Origin: Andrena cerasifolii
Lineage: Eukaryota; Arthropoda; Insecta; Hymenoptera; Andrenidae
Reading direction: 5' to 3'
DNA: 64,000 bases
Assembly (NCBI RefSeq): GCF_050908995.1
Contig: NW_027484944.1
Location: forward strand, 1-64,000
A program made the position numbers and the translations under genes. Below are positions 38,401-51,700 of the stretch, piece by piece. Numbering within the stretch: the first letter of the stretch is position 1; each line of letters starts with the position of its first letter. The notes beneath the pieces are model-generated. The model was given only the letters and a program-made list of their open reading frames with translations. It ran no database searches and was not told where the DNA came from.

Positions 38401-41400
38401 AATATTTGTTTTTCAATATCGGGTTTTCAATATCGGTTTTTCAATATTTGTTTTTCAATATCGGTTTTTCAATATCGGTTCTAATATCGGATTCAATATC
38501 GGTTTTTCAATATCGGTTTTGCAATATCAGTTTTTCGATGTAAGTTTTTCAATATTGGTTTTTCAAAATCGGTTTTTCAATATCGGTTTTTCAATATCGG
38601 TTTTTCAATATCGGTTTTGCAATATCAGTTTTTCAATATCGGTTTTTCAATATCGGTTTCGCAATATCAGTTTTTCGATATCAGTTTTTCAATATTTGTA
38701 TTTCAATATCGGTTTTTCAATATCGGTTCTAATATCGGATTCAATATCGGTTTTGCAATATCAGTTTTTCGATATAGGTTTTTCGATGTAAGTTTTTCAA
38801 TATTGTATTTTCAATATCGGTTCTAATATCGGATTCAATAACGGTTTTTCAATATCGGTTTTGCAATATAAGTTTTTCGATGTAAGTTTTTCAATATTGG
38901 TTTTTCAATATCGGTTCTAATATCGGATTCAATATCGGTTTTTCAATATCGGTTTTGCAATATCAGTTTTTCGATGTAAGTTTTTCAATAATGGTTTTTC
39001 AATATCGGTTTTTCAATATCAGTTTTTCGATGTAAGTATTTCAATATTGGTTTTTCAATATCGGTTTTTCAATATCGGTTCTAATATCGGATTCAATATC
39101 GGTTTTTCAATATCGGTTTTGCAATATCAGTTTTTCGATGTAAGTTTTTCAATATTGGTTTTTCAATATCGGTTTTTCAATATCGGTTCTAATATCGGAT
39201 TCAATATCGGTTTTTCAATATCGGTTTTGCAATATCAGTTTTTCGATGTAAGTTTTTCAATATTGGTTTTTCAATATCGGTTTTTCAATATCGGTTTTGC
39301 AATATCAGTTTTTCGATGTAAGTTTTTCAATATTGGTTTTTCAATATCGGTTCTAATATCGGATTCAATATCGGTTTTTCAATATCGGTTTTGCAATATC
39401 AGTTTTTCGATGTAAGTTTTTCAATTTTGGTTTTTCAATATCGGTTTTTCAATATCGGTTTTTCAATATCAGTTTTTCGATATCAGTTTTTCAATATTTG
39501 TTTTTCAATATCGGTTTTTGAATATCGGTTCTAATATCGGATTCAATATCGGTTTCTCAATATCGGTTTTGCAATATCAGTTTTTCGATATAGGTTTTTC
39601 AATATCGGTTTTTCAATATCGGTTTTTCAATATCGGTTTTTCAATATCGGTTTTTCAATATCAGTTTTTCGATGTAAGTATTTCAATATCGGTTTTTCAA
39701 TATCGGTTCTAATATCGGATTCAATATCGGTTTTTCAATATCGGTTTTGCAATATCAGTTTTTCGATGTAAGTTTTTCAATATTGGTTTTTCAATATCGG
39801 TTTTTCAATATCGGTTCTAATATCGGATTCAATATCGGTTTTTCAATATCGGTTTTGCAATATCAGTTTTTCGATGTAAGTTTTTCAATATTGGTTTTTC
39901 AATATCGGTTTTTCAATATCGGTTTTGCAATATCAGTTTTTCGATGTAAGTTTTTCAATATTGGTTTTTCAATATTTGTTTTTCAATATCGGTTTTTGAA
40001 TATCGGTTCTAATATCGGATTCAATATCGGTTTTTGAATATCGGTTCTAATATCGGATTCAATATCGGTTTCTCAATATCGGCTTTGCAATATCAGTTTT
40101 TCGATATAGGTTTTTCAATATCGTTTTTTCAATATCGGTTTTTCAATATCGGTTTTTCAATATCAGTTTTTCGATGTAAGTATTTCAATATTGGTTTTTC
40201 AATATCGGTTTTTCAATATCGGTTCTAATATCGGATTCAATATCGGTTTTTCAATATCGGTTTTGCAATATCAGTTTTTCGATGTAAGTTTTTCAATATT
40301 GGTTTTTCAATATCGGTTTTTCAATATCGGTTTTTCAATATCAGTTTTTCGATATCAGTTTTTCAATATTTGTTTTTCAATATCGGTTTTTCAATATCGG
40401 TTCTAATATCGGATTCAATATCGGTTTTTCAATATCGGTTTTGCAATATCAGTTTTTCGATGTAAGTTTTTCAATATTGGTTTTTCAATATTGGTTTTTC
40501 AATATCGGTTCTAATATCGGATTCAATATCGGTTTTTCAATATCGGTTTTGCAATATCAGTTTTTCGATGTAAGTTTTTCGATATAGGTTTTTCAATATC
40601 GGTTTTTCAATATCGGTTTTTCAATATCGGTTTTTCAATATCAGTTTTTCGATGTAAGTATTTCAATATTGGTTTTTCAATATCGGTTTTTCAATATCGG
40701 TTCTAATATCGGATTCAATATCGGTTTTTCAATATCGGTTTTTCAATATCAGTTTTTCGATGTAAGTATTTCAATATTGGTTTTTCAATATCGGTTTTTC
40801 AATATCGGTTCTAATATCGGATTCAATATGGGTTTTTCAATATCGGTTTTGCAATATCAGTTTTTCAATATCGGTTTTGCAATATCAGTTTTTCGATATC
40901 AGTTTTTCAATATTTGTTTTTCAATATCGGTTTTTCAATATCGGTTCTAATATCGGATTCAATATCGGTTTTTCAATATCGGTTTTGCAATATCAGTTTT
41001 TCGATGTAAGTTTTTCAATATTGGTTTTTCAATATCGGTTTTGCAATATCAGTTTTTCGATGTAAGTTTTTCAATATTGGTTTTTCAATATCGGTTTTTC
41101 AATATTTGTTTTTCAATATCGGGTTTTCAATATCGGTTTTTCAATATTTGTTTTTCAATATCGGTTTTTCAATATCGGTTCTAATATCGGATTCAATATC
41201 GGTTTTTCAATATCGGTTTTGCAATATCAGTTTTTCGATGTAAGTTTTTCAATAATGGTTTTTCAATATCGGTTTTTCAATATCAGTTTTTCGATGTAAG
41301 TATTTCAATATTGGTTTTTCAATATCGGTTTTTCAATATCGGTTCTAATATCGGATTCAATATCGGTTTTTCAATATCGGTTTTGCAATATCAGTTTTTC

Positions 41401-44400
41401 GATGTAAGTTTTTCAATATTGGTTTTTCAATATCGGTTTTTCAATATCGGTTCTAATATCGGATTCAATATCGGTTTTTCAATATCGGTTTTGCAATATC
41501 AGTTTTTCGATGTAAGTTTTTCAATATTGGTTTTTCAATATCGGTTTTTCAATATCGGTTTTGCAATATCAGTTTTTCGATGTAAGTTTTTCAATATTGG
41601 TTTTTCAATATCGGTTCTAATATCGGATTCAATATCGGTTTTTCAATATCGGTTTTGCAATATCAGTTTTTCGATGTAAGTTTTTCAATTTTGGTTTTTC
41701 AATATCGGTTTTTCAATATCGGTTTTTCAATATCAGTTTTTCGATATCAGTTTTTCAATATTTGTTTTTCAATATCGGTTTTTGAATATCGGTTCTAATA
41801 TCGGATTCAATATCGGTTTCTCAATATCGGTTTTGCAATATCAGTTTTTCGATATAGGTTTTTCAATATCGGTTTTTCAATATCGGTTTTTCAATATCGG
41901 TTTTTCAATATCGGTTTTTCAATATCAGTTTTTCGATGTAAGTATTTCAATATCGGTTTTTCAATATCGGTTCTAATATCGGATTCAATATCGGTTTTTC
42001 AATATCGGTTTTGCAATATCAGTTTTTCGATGTAAGTTTTTCAATATTGGTTTTTCAATATCGGTTTTTCAATATCGGTTCTAATATCGGATTCAATATC
42101 GGTTTTTCAATATCGGTTTTGCAATATCAGTTTTTCGATGTAAGTTTTTCAATATTGGTTTTTCAATATCGGTTTTTCAATATCGGTTTTGCAATATCAG
42201 TTTTTCGATGTAAGTTTTTCAATATTGGTTTTTCAATATTTGTTTTTCAATATCGGTTTTTGAATATCGGTTCTAATATCGGATTCAATATCGGTTTTTG
42301 AATATCGGTTCTAATATCGGATTCAATATCGGTTTCTCAATATCGGCTTTGCAATATCAGTTTTTCGATATAGGTTTTTCAATATCGTTTTTTCAATATC
42401 GGTTTTTCAATATCGGTTTTTCAATATCAGTTTTTCGATGTAAGTATTTCAATATTGGTTTTTCAATATCGGTTTTTCAATATCGGTTCTAATATCGGAT
42501 TCAATATCGGTTTTTCAATATCGGTTTTGCAATATCAGTTTTTCGATGTAAGTTTTTCAATATTGGTTTTTCAATATCGGTTTTTCAATATCGGTTTTTC
42601 AATATCAGTTTTTCGATATCAGTTTTTCAATATTTGTTTTTCAATATCGGTTTTTCAATATCGGTTCTAATATCGGATTCAATATCGGTTTTTCAATATC
42701 GGTTTTGCAATATCAGTTTTTCGATGTAAGTTTTTCAATATTGGTTTTTCAATATTGGTTTTTCAATATCGGTTCTAATATCGGATTCAATATCGGTTTT
42801 TCAATATCGGTTTTGCAATATCAGTTTTTCGATGTAAGTTTTTCGATATAGGTTTTTCAATATCGGTTTTTCAATATCGGTTTTTCAATATCGGTTTTTC
42901 AATATCAGTTTTTCGATGTAAGTATTTCAATATTGGTTTTTCAATATCGGTTTTTCAATATCGGTTCTAATATCGGATTCAATATCGGTTTTTCAATATC
43001 GGTTTTTCAATATCAGTTTTTCGATGTAAGTATTTCAATATTGGTTTTTCAATATCGGTTTTTCAATATCGGTTCTAATATCGGATTCAATATCGGTTTT
43101 TCAATATCGGTTTTGCTATATCAGTTTTTCAATATCGGTTTTGCAATATCAGTTTTTCGATATCAGTTTTTCAATATTTGTTTTTCAATATCGGTTTTTC
43201 AATATCGGTTCTAATATCGGATTCAATATCGGTTTTTCAATATCGGTTTTGCAATATCAGTTTTTCGATGTAAGTTTTTCAATATTGGTTTTTCAATATC
43301 GGTTTTTCAATATTTGTTTTTCAATATCGGGTTTTCAATATCGGTTTTTCAATATTTGTTTTTCAATATCGGTTTTTCAATATCGGTTCTAATATCGGAT
43401 TCAATATCGGTTTTTCAATATCGGTTTTGCAATATCAGTTTTTCGATGTAAGTTTTTCAATATTGGTTTTTCAAAATCGGTTTTTCAATATCGGTTTTTC
43501 AATATCGGTTTTTCAATATCGGTTTTGCAATATCAGTTTTTCAATATCGGTTTTTCAATATCGGTTTTGCAATATCAGTTTTTCGATATCAGTTTTTCAA
43601 TATTTGTATTTCAATATCGGTTTTTCAATATCGGTTCTAATATCGGATTCAATATCGGTTTTGCAATATCAGTTTTTCGATATAGGTTTTTCGATGTAAG
43701 TTTTTCAATATTGTATTTTCAATATCGGTTCTAATATCGGATTCAATAACGGTTTTTCAATATCGGTTTTGCAATATAAGTTTTTCGATGTAAGTTTTTC
43801 AATATTGGTTTTTCAATATCGGTTCTAATATCGGATTCAATATCGGTTTTTCAATATCGGTTTTGCAATATCAGTTTTTCGATGTAAGTTTTTCAATATT
43901 GGTTTTTCAATATCGGTTTTTCAATATCAGTTTTTCGATGTAAGTATTTCAATATTGGTTTTTCAATATCGGTTTTTCAATATTTGTTTTTCAATATCGG
44001 TTTTTCAATATCGGTTCTAATATCGGATTCAATATCGGTTTTTCAATATCGGTTTTGCAATATCAGTTTTTCGATGTAAGTTTTTCAATATTGGTTTTTC
44101 AATATTGGTTTTTCAATATCGGTTCTAATATCGGATTCAATATCGGTTTTTCAATATCGGTTTTGCAATATCAGTTTTTCGATGTAAGTTTTTCGATATA
44201 GGTTTTTCAATATCGGTTTTTCAATATCGGTTTTCAATATCGGTTTTTCAATATCAGTTTTTCGATGTAAGTATTTCAATATCGGTTTTTCAATATCGGT
44301 TCTAATATCGGATTCAATATCGGTTTTTCAATATCGGTTTTGCAATATCAGTTTTTCGATGTAAGTTTTTCAATATTGGTTTTTCAATATTGGTTTTTCA

Positions 44401-44479
44401 ATATCGGTTCTAATATCGGATTCAATATCGGTTTTTCAATATCGGTTTTGCAATATCAGTTTTTCGATGTAAGTTTTTC
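29301..44479 (+). repeat. 15.2-kb segmental duplication, left copy
   Basis: This 15,179-bp segment aligns with 45712-60946 at an offset of 16,411, becoming 16,467 after about 43300 because the right copy has 56 bp more (B-C-D-A). The rare variants I checked are present in both copies at the expected offset: ATTCATTATCGG (32142), TTTTCCGATG (32811), TTGGCTTTTC (33419), GTAAGGTTTTC (35724), TTTCAATATCGG after E (36081), GGCTTTTCAATATCGG (36627), CTAATAGCGG (37698), CAATATGGG (40830), TTTTGCTATATCAG (43117) and a 13-bp TTTTCAATATCGG (44230). The only base differences I noticed are G43728 against A60195 and T44391 against C60858. Confidence 0.9.
34389..35755 (+). repeat. 784-bp-period tandem duplication nested in the 15-kb copy
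   Basis: Segments 34389-34970 and 35173-35755 align at offset 784. The junction near 35171 is a chimeric F monomer ending in TTGG (ATTCAATATTGG), as if the 5' half of F were joined to the 3' half of D. This hybrid is what a recombination junction within a monomer would leave. The same structure is present 16,411 bp downstream (about 50800-52166), so it predates the 15-kb duplication. Confidence 0.83.
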
Positions 44480-44568
44480 GATATAGGTTTTTCAATATCG
44501 GTTTTTCAATATCGGTTTTTCAATATCGGTTTTTCAATATCAGTTTTTCGATGTAAGTATTTCAATAT
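43990..44568 (+). repeat. 285-bp-period tandem duplication with a 13-bp monomer
   Basis: The E monomers at 44015 and 44300 start matching blocks at an offset of 285 bp. The whole-monomer expectation is 286 bp (seventeen 14-mers and four 12-mers). The missing base is one T in the 13-bp monomer TTTTCAATATCGG at about 44230. The same short monomer occurs at about 60697, in the right-hand 15-kb copy. A related single block lies 1,350 bp upstream near 42665. Confidence 0.8.
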
Positions 44569-45711
44569 TGGTTTTTCAATATCGGTTTTTCAATATCGGT
44601 TCTAATATCGGATTCAATATCGGTTTTTCAATATCGGTTTTTCAATATCAGTTTTTCGATGTAAGTATTTCAATATTGGTTTTTCAATATCGGTTTTTCA
44701 ATATCGGTTCTAATATCGGATTCAATATCGGTTTTTCAATATCGGTTTTGCTATATCAGTTTTTCAATATCGGTTTTGCAATATCAGTTTTTCGATATCA
44801 GTTTTTCAATATTTGTTTTTCAATATCGGTTCCTAATATCGGATTCAATATCGGTTTTTCAATATCGGTTTTGCAATATCAGTTTTTCGATGTAAGTTTT
44901 TCAATATTGGTTTTTCAATATCGGTTTTGCAATATCAGTTTTTCGATGTAAGTTTTTCAATATTGGTTTTTCAATATCGGTTTTTCAATATTTGTTTTTC
45001 AATATCGGGTTTTCAATATCGGTTTTTCAATATTTGTTTTTCAATATCGGTTTTTCAATATCGGTTCTAATATCGGATTCAATATCGGTTTTTCAATATC
45101 GGTTTTGCAATATCAGTTTTTCGATGTAAGTTTTTCAATATTGGTTTTTCAAAATCGGTTTTTCAATATCGGTTTTTCAATATCGGTTTTTCAATATCGG
45201 TTTTGCAATATCAGTTTTTCAATATCGGTTTTTCAATATCGGTTCTAATATCGGATTCAATATCGGTTTTTCAATATCGGTTTTGCAATATCAGTTTTTC
45301 GATGTAAGTTTTTCAATATTGGTTTTTCAATATCGGTTTTGCAATATCAGTTTTTCGATGTAAGTTTTCGATGTAAGTTTTTCAATATTGGTTTTTCAAT
45401 ATCGGTTTTTCAATATTTGTTTTTCAATATCGGGTTTTCAATATCGGTTTTTCAATATTTGTTTTTCAATATCGGTTTTTCAATATCGGTTCTAATATCG
45501 GATTCAATATCGGTTTTTCAATATCGGTTTTGCAATATCAGTTTTTCGATGTAAGTTTTTCAATATTGGTTTTTCAATATCGGTTTTTCAATATCAGTTT
45601 TTCGATGTAAGTATTTCAATATTGGTTTTTCAATATCGGTTTTTCAATATCAGTTTTTCGATGTAAGTATTTCAATATTGGTTTTTCAATATCGGTTTTT
45701 CGATGTAAGTT
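44480..45711 (+). repeat. Junction segment between the two 15-kb copies
   Basis: These 1,232 bp separate the direct copies. They are satellite but unusually irregular. There is a 13-bp E monomer, TTCCTAATATCGG, at about 44829, which shifts the open frame inside the 127-codon stretch 44568-44951. A 13-bp C monomer, TTTTCGATGTAAG, lies at about 45365 directly after a normal C. A 56-bp I-C-J-A block is doubled at 45584-45695 and runs into a C monomer that follows A instead of B or I. The first part resembles 42.9-43.2 kb at offset 1,635. Confidence 0.82.
45584..45695 (+). repeat. 56-bp I-C-J-A block, two tandem copies
   Basis: The four-monomer block TTTTTCAATATCAG, TTTTTCGATGTAAG, TATTTCAATATTGG, TTTTTCAATATCGG occurs at 45584 and again at 45640. 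It is followed at 45696 by a C monomer. This array sits 16 bp upstream of the left edge of the right-hand 15-kb copy, so it may mark the recombination site. Confidence 0.87.
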
Positions 45712-48700
45712 TTTCAATATTGGTTTTTCAATATCGGTTTTTCAATATCGGTTCTAATATCGGATTCAATATCGGTTTTTCAATATCGGTTTTGCAATAT
45801 CAGTTTTTCGATGTAAGTTTTTCAATATTGGTTTTTCAATATCGGTTTTTCAATATCGGTTCTAATATCGGATTCAATATCGGTTTTTCAATATCGGTTT
45901 TGCAATATCAGTTTTTCGATGTAAGTTTTTCAATATTGGTTTTTCAATATCGGTTTTTCAATATCGGTTTTGCAATATCAGTTTTTCGATGTAAGTTTTT
46001 CAATATTGGTTTTTCAATATCGGTTCTAATATCGGATTCAATATCGGTTTTTCAATATCGGTTTTGCAATATCAGTTTTTCGATGTAAGTTTTTCAATTT
46101 TGGCTTTTCAATATCGGTTTTTCAATATCGGTTTTTCAATATCAGTTTTTCGATATCAGTTTTTCAATATTTGTTTTTCAATATCGGTTTTTGAATATCG
46201 GTTCTAATATCGGATTCAATATCGGTTTCTCAATATCGGTTTTGCAATATCAGTTTTTCGATATAGGTTTTTCAATATCGGTTTTTCAATATCGGTTTTT
46301 CAATATCGGTTTTTCAATATCGGTTTTTCAATATCAGTTTTTCGATGTAAGTATTTCAATATCGGTTTTTCAATATCGGTTCTAATATCGGATTCAATAT
46401 CGGTTTTTCAATATCGGTTTTGCAATATCAGTTTTTCGATGTAAGTTTTTCAATATTGGTTTTTCAATATCGGTTTTTCAATATCGGTTCTAATATCGGA
46501 TTCAATATCGGTTTTTCAATATCGGTTTTGCAATATCAGTTTTTCGATATCAGTTTTTCAATATTTGTATTTCAATATCGGTTTTTCAATATCAGTTTTT
46601 CGATGTAAGTTTTTCAATATTGGTTTTTCAAAATCGGTTTTTCAATATTTGTTTTTCAATATCGGTTTTTCAATATCGGTTTTGCAATATTGGTTTTTCA
46701 AAATCGGTTTTTCAATATTTGTTTTTCAATATCGGGTTTTCAATATCGGTTTTTCAATATTTGTTTTTCAATATCGGTTTTTCAATATCGGTTCTAATAT
46801 CGGATTCAATATCGGTTTCTCAATATCGGTTTTGCAATATCAGTTTTTCGATATAGGTTTTTCAATATCGGTTTTTCAATATCGGTTTTTCAACATCGGT
46901 TTTGCAATATCAGTTTTTCGATGTAAGTTTTTCAATATTGGTTTTTCAATATCGGTTTTTCAATATCGGTTTTGCAATATCAGTTTTTCGATATAGGTTT
47001 TTCAATATCGGTTTTTCAATATTTGTATTTCAATATCGGTTTTTCAATATCGGTTCTAATATCGGATTCGATATCGGCTTTGCAATATCAGTTTTTCGAT
47101 ATAGGTTTTTCAATATCGGTTTTTCAATATTTGTTTTTCAATATCGGTTTTTGAATATCGGTTCTAATATCGGATTCAATATCGGTTTTTGAATATCGGT
47201 TCTAATATCGGATTCAATATCGGTTTCTCAATATCGGTTTTTCAATATCGGTTTTTCAATATCAGTTTTTCGATGTAAGTTTTTCAATATTGGTTTTTCA
47301 ATATCGGTTTTGCAATATCAGTTTTTCGATATAGGTTTTTCAATATCGGTTTTTCAATATCGGTTTTTCAATATCGGTTTTTCAATATCAGTTTTTCGAT
47401 GTAAGTATTTCAATATTGGTTTTTCAATATCGGTTTTTCAATATCGGTTCTAATATCGGATTCAATATCGGTTTTTCAATATCGGTTTTTCAATATCAGT
47501 TTTTCGATGTAAGTATTTCAATATTGGTTTTTCAATATCGGTTCTAATATCGGATTCAATATCGGTTTTTCAATATCGGTTTTGCAATATCAGTTTTTCG
47601 ATATCAGTTTTTCAATATTTGTTTTTCAATATCGGTTTTTCAATATCGGTTCTAATATCGGATTCAATATCGGTTTTTCAATATCGGTTTTGCAATATCA
47701 GTTTTTCGATGTAAGTTTTTCAATATTGGTTTTTCAATATCGGTTTTTCAATATTTGTTTTTCAATATCGGGTTTTCAATATCGGTTTTTCAATATTTGT
47801 TTTTCAATATCGGTTTTTCAATATCGGTTCTAATATCGGATTCAATATCGGTTTTTCAATATCGGTTTTGCAATATCAGTTTTTCGATGTAAGTTTTTCA
47901 ATATTGGTTTTTCAAAATCGGTTTTTCAATATCGGTTTTTCAATATCGGTTTTTCAATATCGGTTTTGCAATATCAGTTTTTCAATATCGGTTTTTCAAT
48001 ATCGGTTTCGCAATATCAGTTTTTCGATATCAGTTTTTCAATATTTGTATTTCAATATCGGTTTTTCAATATCGGTTCTAATATCGGATTCAATATCGGT
48101 TTTGCAATATCAGTTTTTCGATATAGGTTTTTCGATGTAAGTTTTTCAATATTGTATTTTCAATATCGGTTCTAATATCGGATTCAATAACGGTTTTTCA
48201 ATATCGGTTTTGCAATATAAGTTTTTCGATGTAAGTTTTTCAATATTGGTTTTTCAATATCGGTTCTAATATCGGATTCAATATCGGTTTTTCAATATCG
48301 GTTTTGCAATATCAGTTTTTCGATGTAAGTTTTTCAATAATGGTTTTTCAATATCGGTTTTTCAATATCAGTTTTTCGATGTAAGTATTTCAATATTGGT
48401 TTTTCAATATCGGTTTTTCAATATCGGTTCTAATATCGGATTCAATATCGGTTTTTCAATATCGGTTTTGCAATATCAGTTTTTCGATGTAAGTTTTTCA
48501 ATATTGGTTTTTCAATATCGGTTTTTCAATATCGGTTCTAATATCGGATTCATTATCGGTTTTTCAATATCGGTTTTGCAATATCAGTTTTTCGATGTAA
48601 GTTTTTCAATATTGGTTTTTCAATATCGGTTTTTCAATATCGGTTTTGCAATATCAGTTTTTCGATGTAAGTTTTTCAATATTGGTTTTTCAATATCGGT

Positions 48701-51700
48701 TCTAATATCGGATTCAATATCGGTTTTTCAATATCGGTTTTGCAATATCAGTTTTTCGATGTAAGTTTTTCAATTTTGGTTTTTCAATATCGGTTTTTCA
48801 ATATCGGTTTTTCAATATCAGTTTTTCGATATCAGTTTTTCAATATTTGTTTTTCAATATCGGTTTTTGAATATCGGTTCTAATATCGGATTCAATATCG
48901 GTTTCTCAATATCGGTTTTGCAATATCAGTTTTTCGATATAGGTTTTTCAATATCGGTTTTTCAATATCGGTTTTTCAATATCGGTTTTTCAATATCGGT
49001 TTTTCAATATCAGTTTTTCGATGTAAGTATTTCAATATCGGTTTTTCAATATCGGTTCTAATATCGGATTCAATATCGGTTTTTCAATATCGGTTTTGCA
49101 ATATCAGTTTTTCGATGTAAGTTTTTCAATATTGGTTTTTCAATATCGGTTTTTCAATATCGGTTCTAATATCGGATTCAATATCGGTTTTTCAATATCG
49201 GTTTTGCAATATCAGTTTTCCGATGTAAGTTTTTCAATATTGGTTTTTCAATATCGGTTTTTCAATATCGGTTTTGCAATATCAGTTTTTCGATGTAAGT
49301 TTTTCAATATTGGTTTTTCAATATTTGTTTTTCAATATCGGTTTTTGAATATCGGTTCTAATATCGGATTCAATATCGGTTTTTGAATATCGGTTCTAAT
49401 ATCGGATTCAATATCGGTTTCTCAATATCGGCTTTGCAATATCAGTTTTTCGATATAGGTTTTTCAATATCGTTTTTTCAATATCGGTTTTTCAATATCG
49501 GTTTTTCAATATCAGTTTTTCGATGTAAGTATTTCAATATTGGTTTTTCAATATCGGTTTTTCAATATCGGTTCTAATATCGGATTCAATATCGGTTTTT
49601 CAATATCGGTTTTGCAATATCAGTTTTTCGATGTAAGTTTTTCAATATTGGTTTTTCAATATCGGTTTTTCAATATCGGTTTTTCAATATCAGTTTTTCG
49701 ATATCAGTTTTTCAATATTTGTTTTTCAATATCGGTTTTTCAATATCGGTTCTAATATCGGATTCAATATCGGTTTTTCAATATCGGTTTTGCAATATCA
49801 GTTTTTCGATGTAAGTTTTTCAATATTGGCTTTTCAATATTGGTTTTTCAATATCGGTTCTAATATCGGATTCAATATCGGTTTTTCAATATCGGTTTTG
49901 CAATATCAGTTTTTCGATGTAAGTTTTTCGATATAGGTTTTTCAATATCGGTTTTTCAATATCGGTTTTTCAATATCGGTTTTTCAATATCAGTTTTTCG
50001 ATGTAAGTATTTCAATATTGGTTTTTCAATATCGGTTTTTCAATATCGGTTCTAATATCGGATTCAATATCGGTTTTTCAATATCGGTTTTTCAATATCA
50101 GTTTTTCGATGTAAGTATTTCAATATTGGTTTTTCAATATCGGTTTTTCAATATCGGTTCTAATATCGGATTCAATATCGGTTTTTCAATATCGGTTTTG
50201 CAATATCAGTTTTTCAATATCGGTTTTGCAATATCAGTTTTTCGATATCAGTTTTTCAATATTTGTTTTTCAATATCGGTTTTTCAATATCGGTTCTAAT
50301 ATCGGATTCAATATCGGTTTTTCAATATCGGTTTTGCAATATCAGTTTTTCGATGTAAGTTTTTCAATATTGGTTTTTCAATATCGGTTCTAATATCGGA
50401 TTCAATATCGGTTTTTCAATATCGGTTTTGCAATATCAGTTTTTCGATGTAAGTTTTTCAATATTGGTTTTTCAATATCGGTTTTTCAATATCAGTTTTT
50501 CGATGTAAGTATTTCAATATTGGTTTTTCAATATCGGTTTTTCAATATCGGTTCTAATATCGGATTCAATATCGGTTTTTCAATATCGGTTTTGCAATAT
50601 CAGTTTTTCGATGTAAGTTTTTCAATATTGGTTTTTCAATATCGGTTTTTCAATATCGGTTCTAATATCGGATTCAATATCGGTTTTTCAATATCGGTTT
50701 TGCAATATCAGTTTTTCGATGTAAGTTTTTCAATATTGGTTTTTCAATATCGGTTTTTCAATATCGGTTTTGCAATATCAGTTTTTCGATGTAAGTTTTT
50801 CAATATTGGTTTTTCAATATCGGTTCTAATATCGGATTCAATATCGGTTTTTCAATATCGGTTTTGCAATATCAGTTTTTCGATGTAAGTTTTTCAATTT
50901 TGGTTTTTCAATATCGGTTTTTCAATATCGGTTTTTCAATATCAGTTTTTCGATATCAGTTTTTCAATATTTGTTTTTCAATATCGGTTTTTGAATATCG
51001 GTTCTAATATCGGATTCAATATCGGTTTCTCAATATCGGTTTTGCAATATCAGTTTTTCGATATAGGTTTTTCAATATCGGTTTTTCAATATCGGTTTTT
51101 CAATATCGGTTTTTCAATATCGGTTTTTCAATATCAGTTTTTCGATGTAAGTATTTCAATATCGGTTTTTCAATATCGGTTCTAATATCGGATTCAATAT
51201 CGGTTTTTCAATATCGGTTTTGCAATATCAGTTTTTCGATGTAAGTTTTTCAATATTGGTTTTTCAATATCGGTTTTTCAATATCGGTTCTAATATCGGA
51301 TTCAATATCGGTTTTTCAATATCGGTTTTGCAATATCAGTTTTTCGATGTAAGTTTTTCAATATTGGTTTTTCAATATTTGTTTTTCAATATCGGTTTTT
51401 GAATATCGGTTCTAATATCGGATTCAATATCGGTTTTTGAATATCGGTTCTAATATCGGATTCAATATCGGTTTCTCAATATCGGCTTTGCAATATCAGT
51501 TTTTCGATATAGGTTTTTCAATATCGTTTTTTCAATATCGGTTTTTCAATATCGGTTTTTCAATATCGGTTCTAATATCGGATTCAATATTGGTTTTTCA
51601 ATATCGGTTCTAATATCGGATTCAATATCGGTTTTTCAATATCGGTTTTGCAATATCAGTTTTTCGATGTAAGTTTTTCAATTTTGGTTTTTCAATATCG

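Noticed and set aside
44568..44951. Fusion ORF with a distinct Pro-containing segment
   Set aside because: The proline is produced by a one-base insertion in an E monomer (TTCCTAATATCGG) that switches frame within the repeat. There is no new domain.
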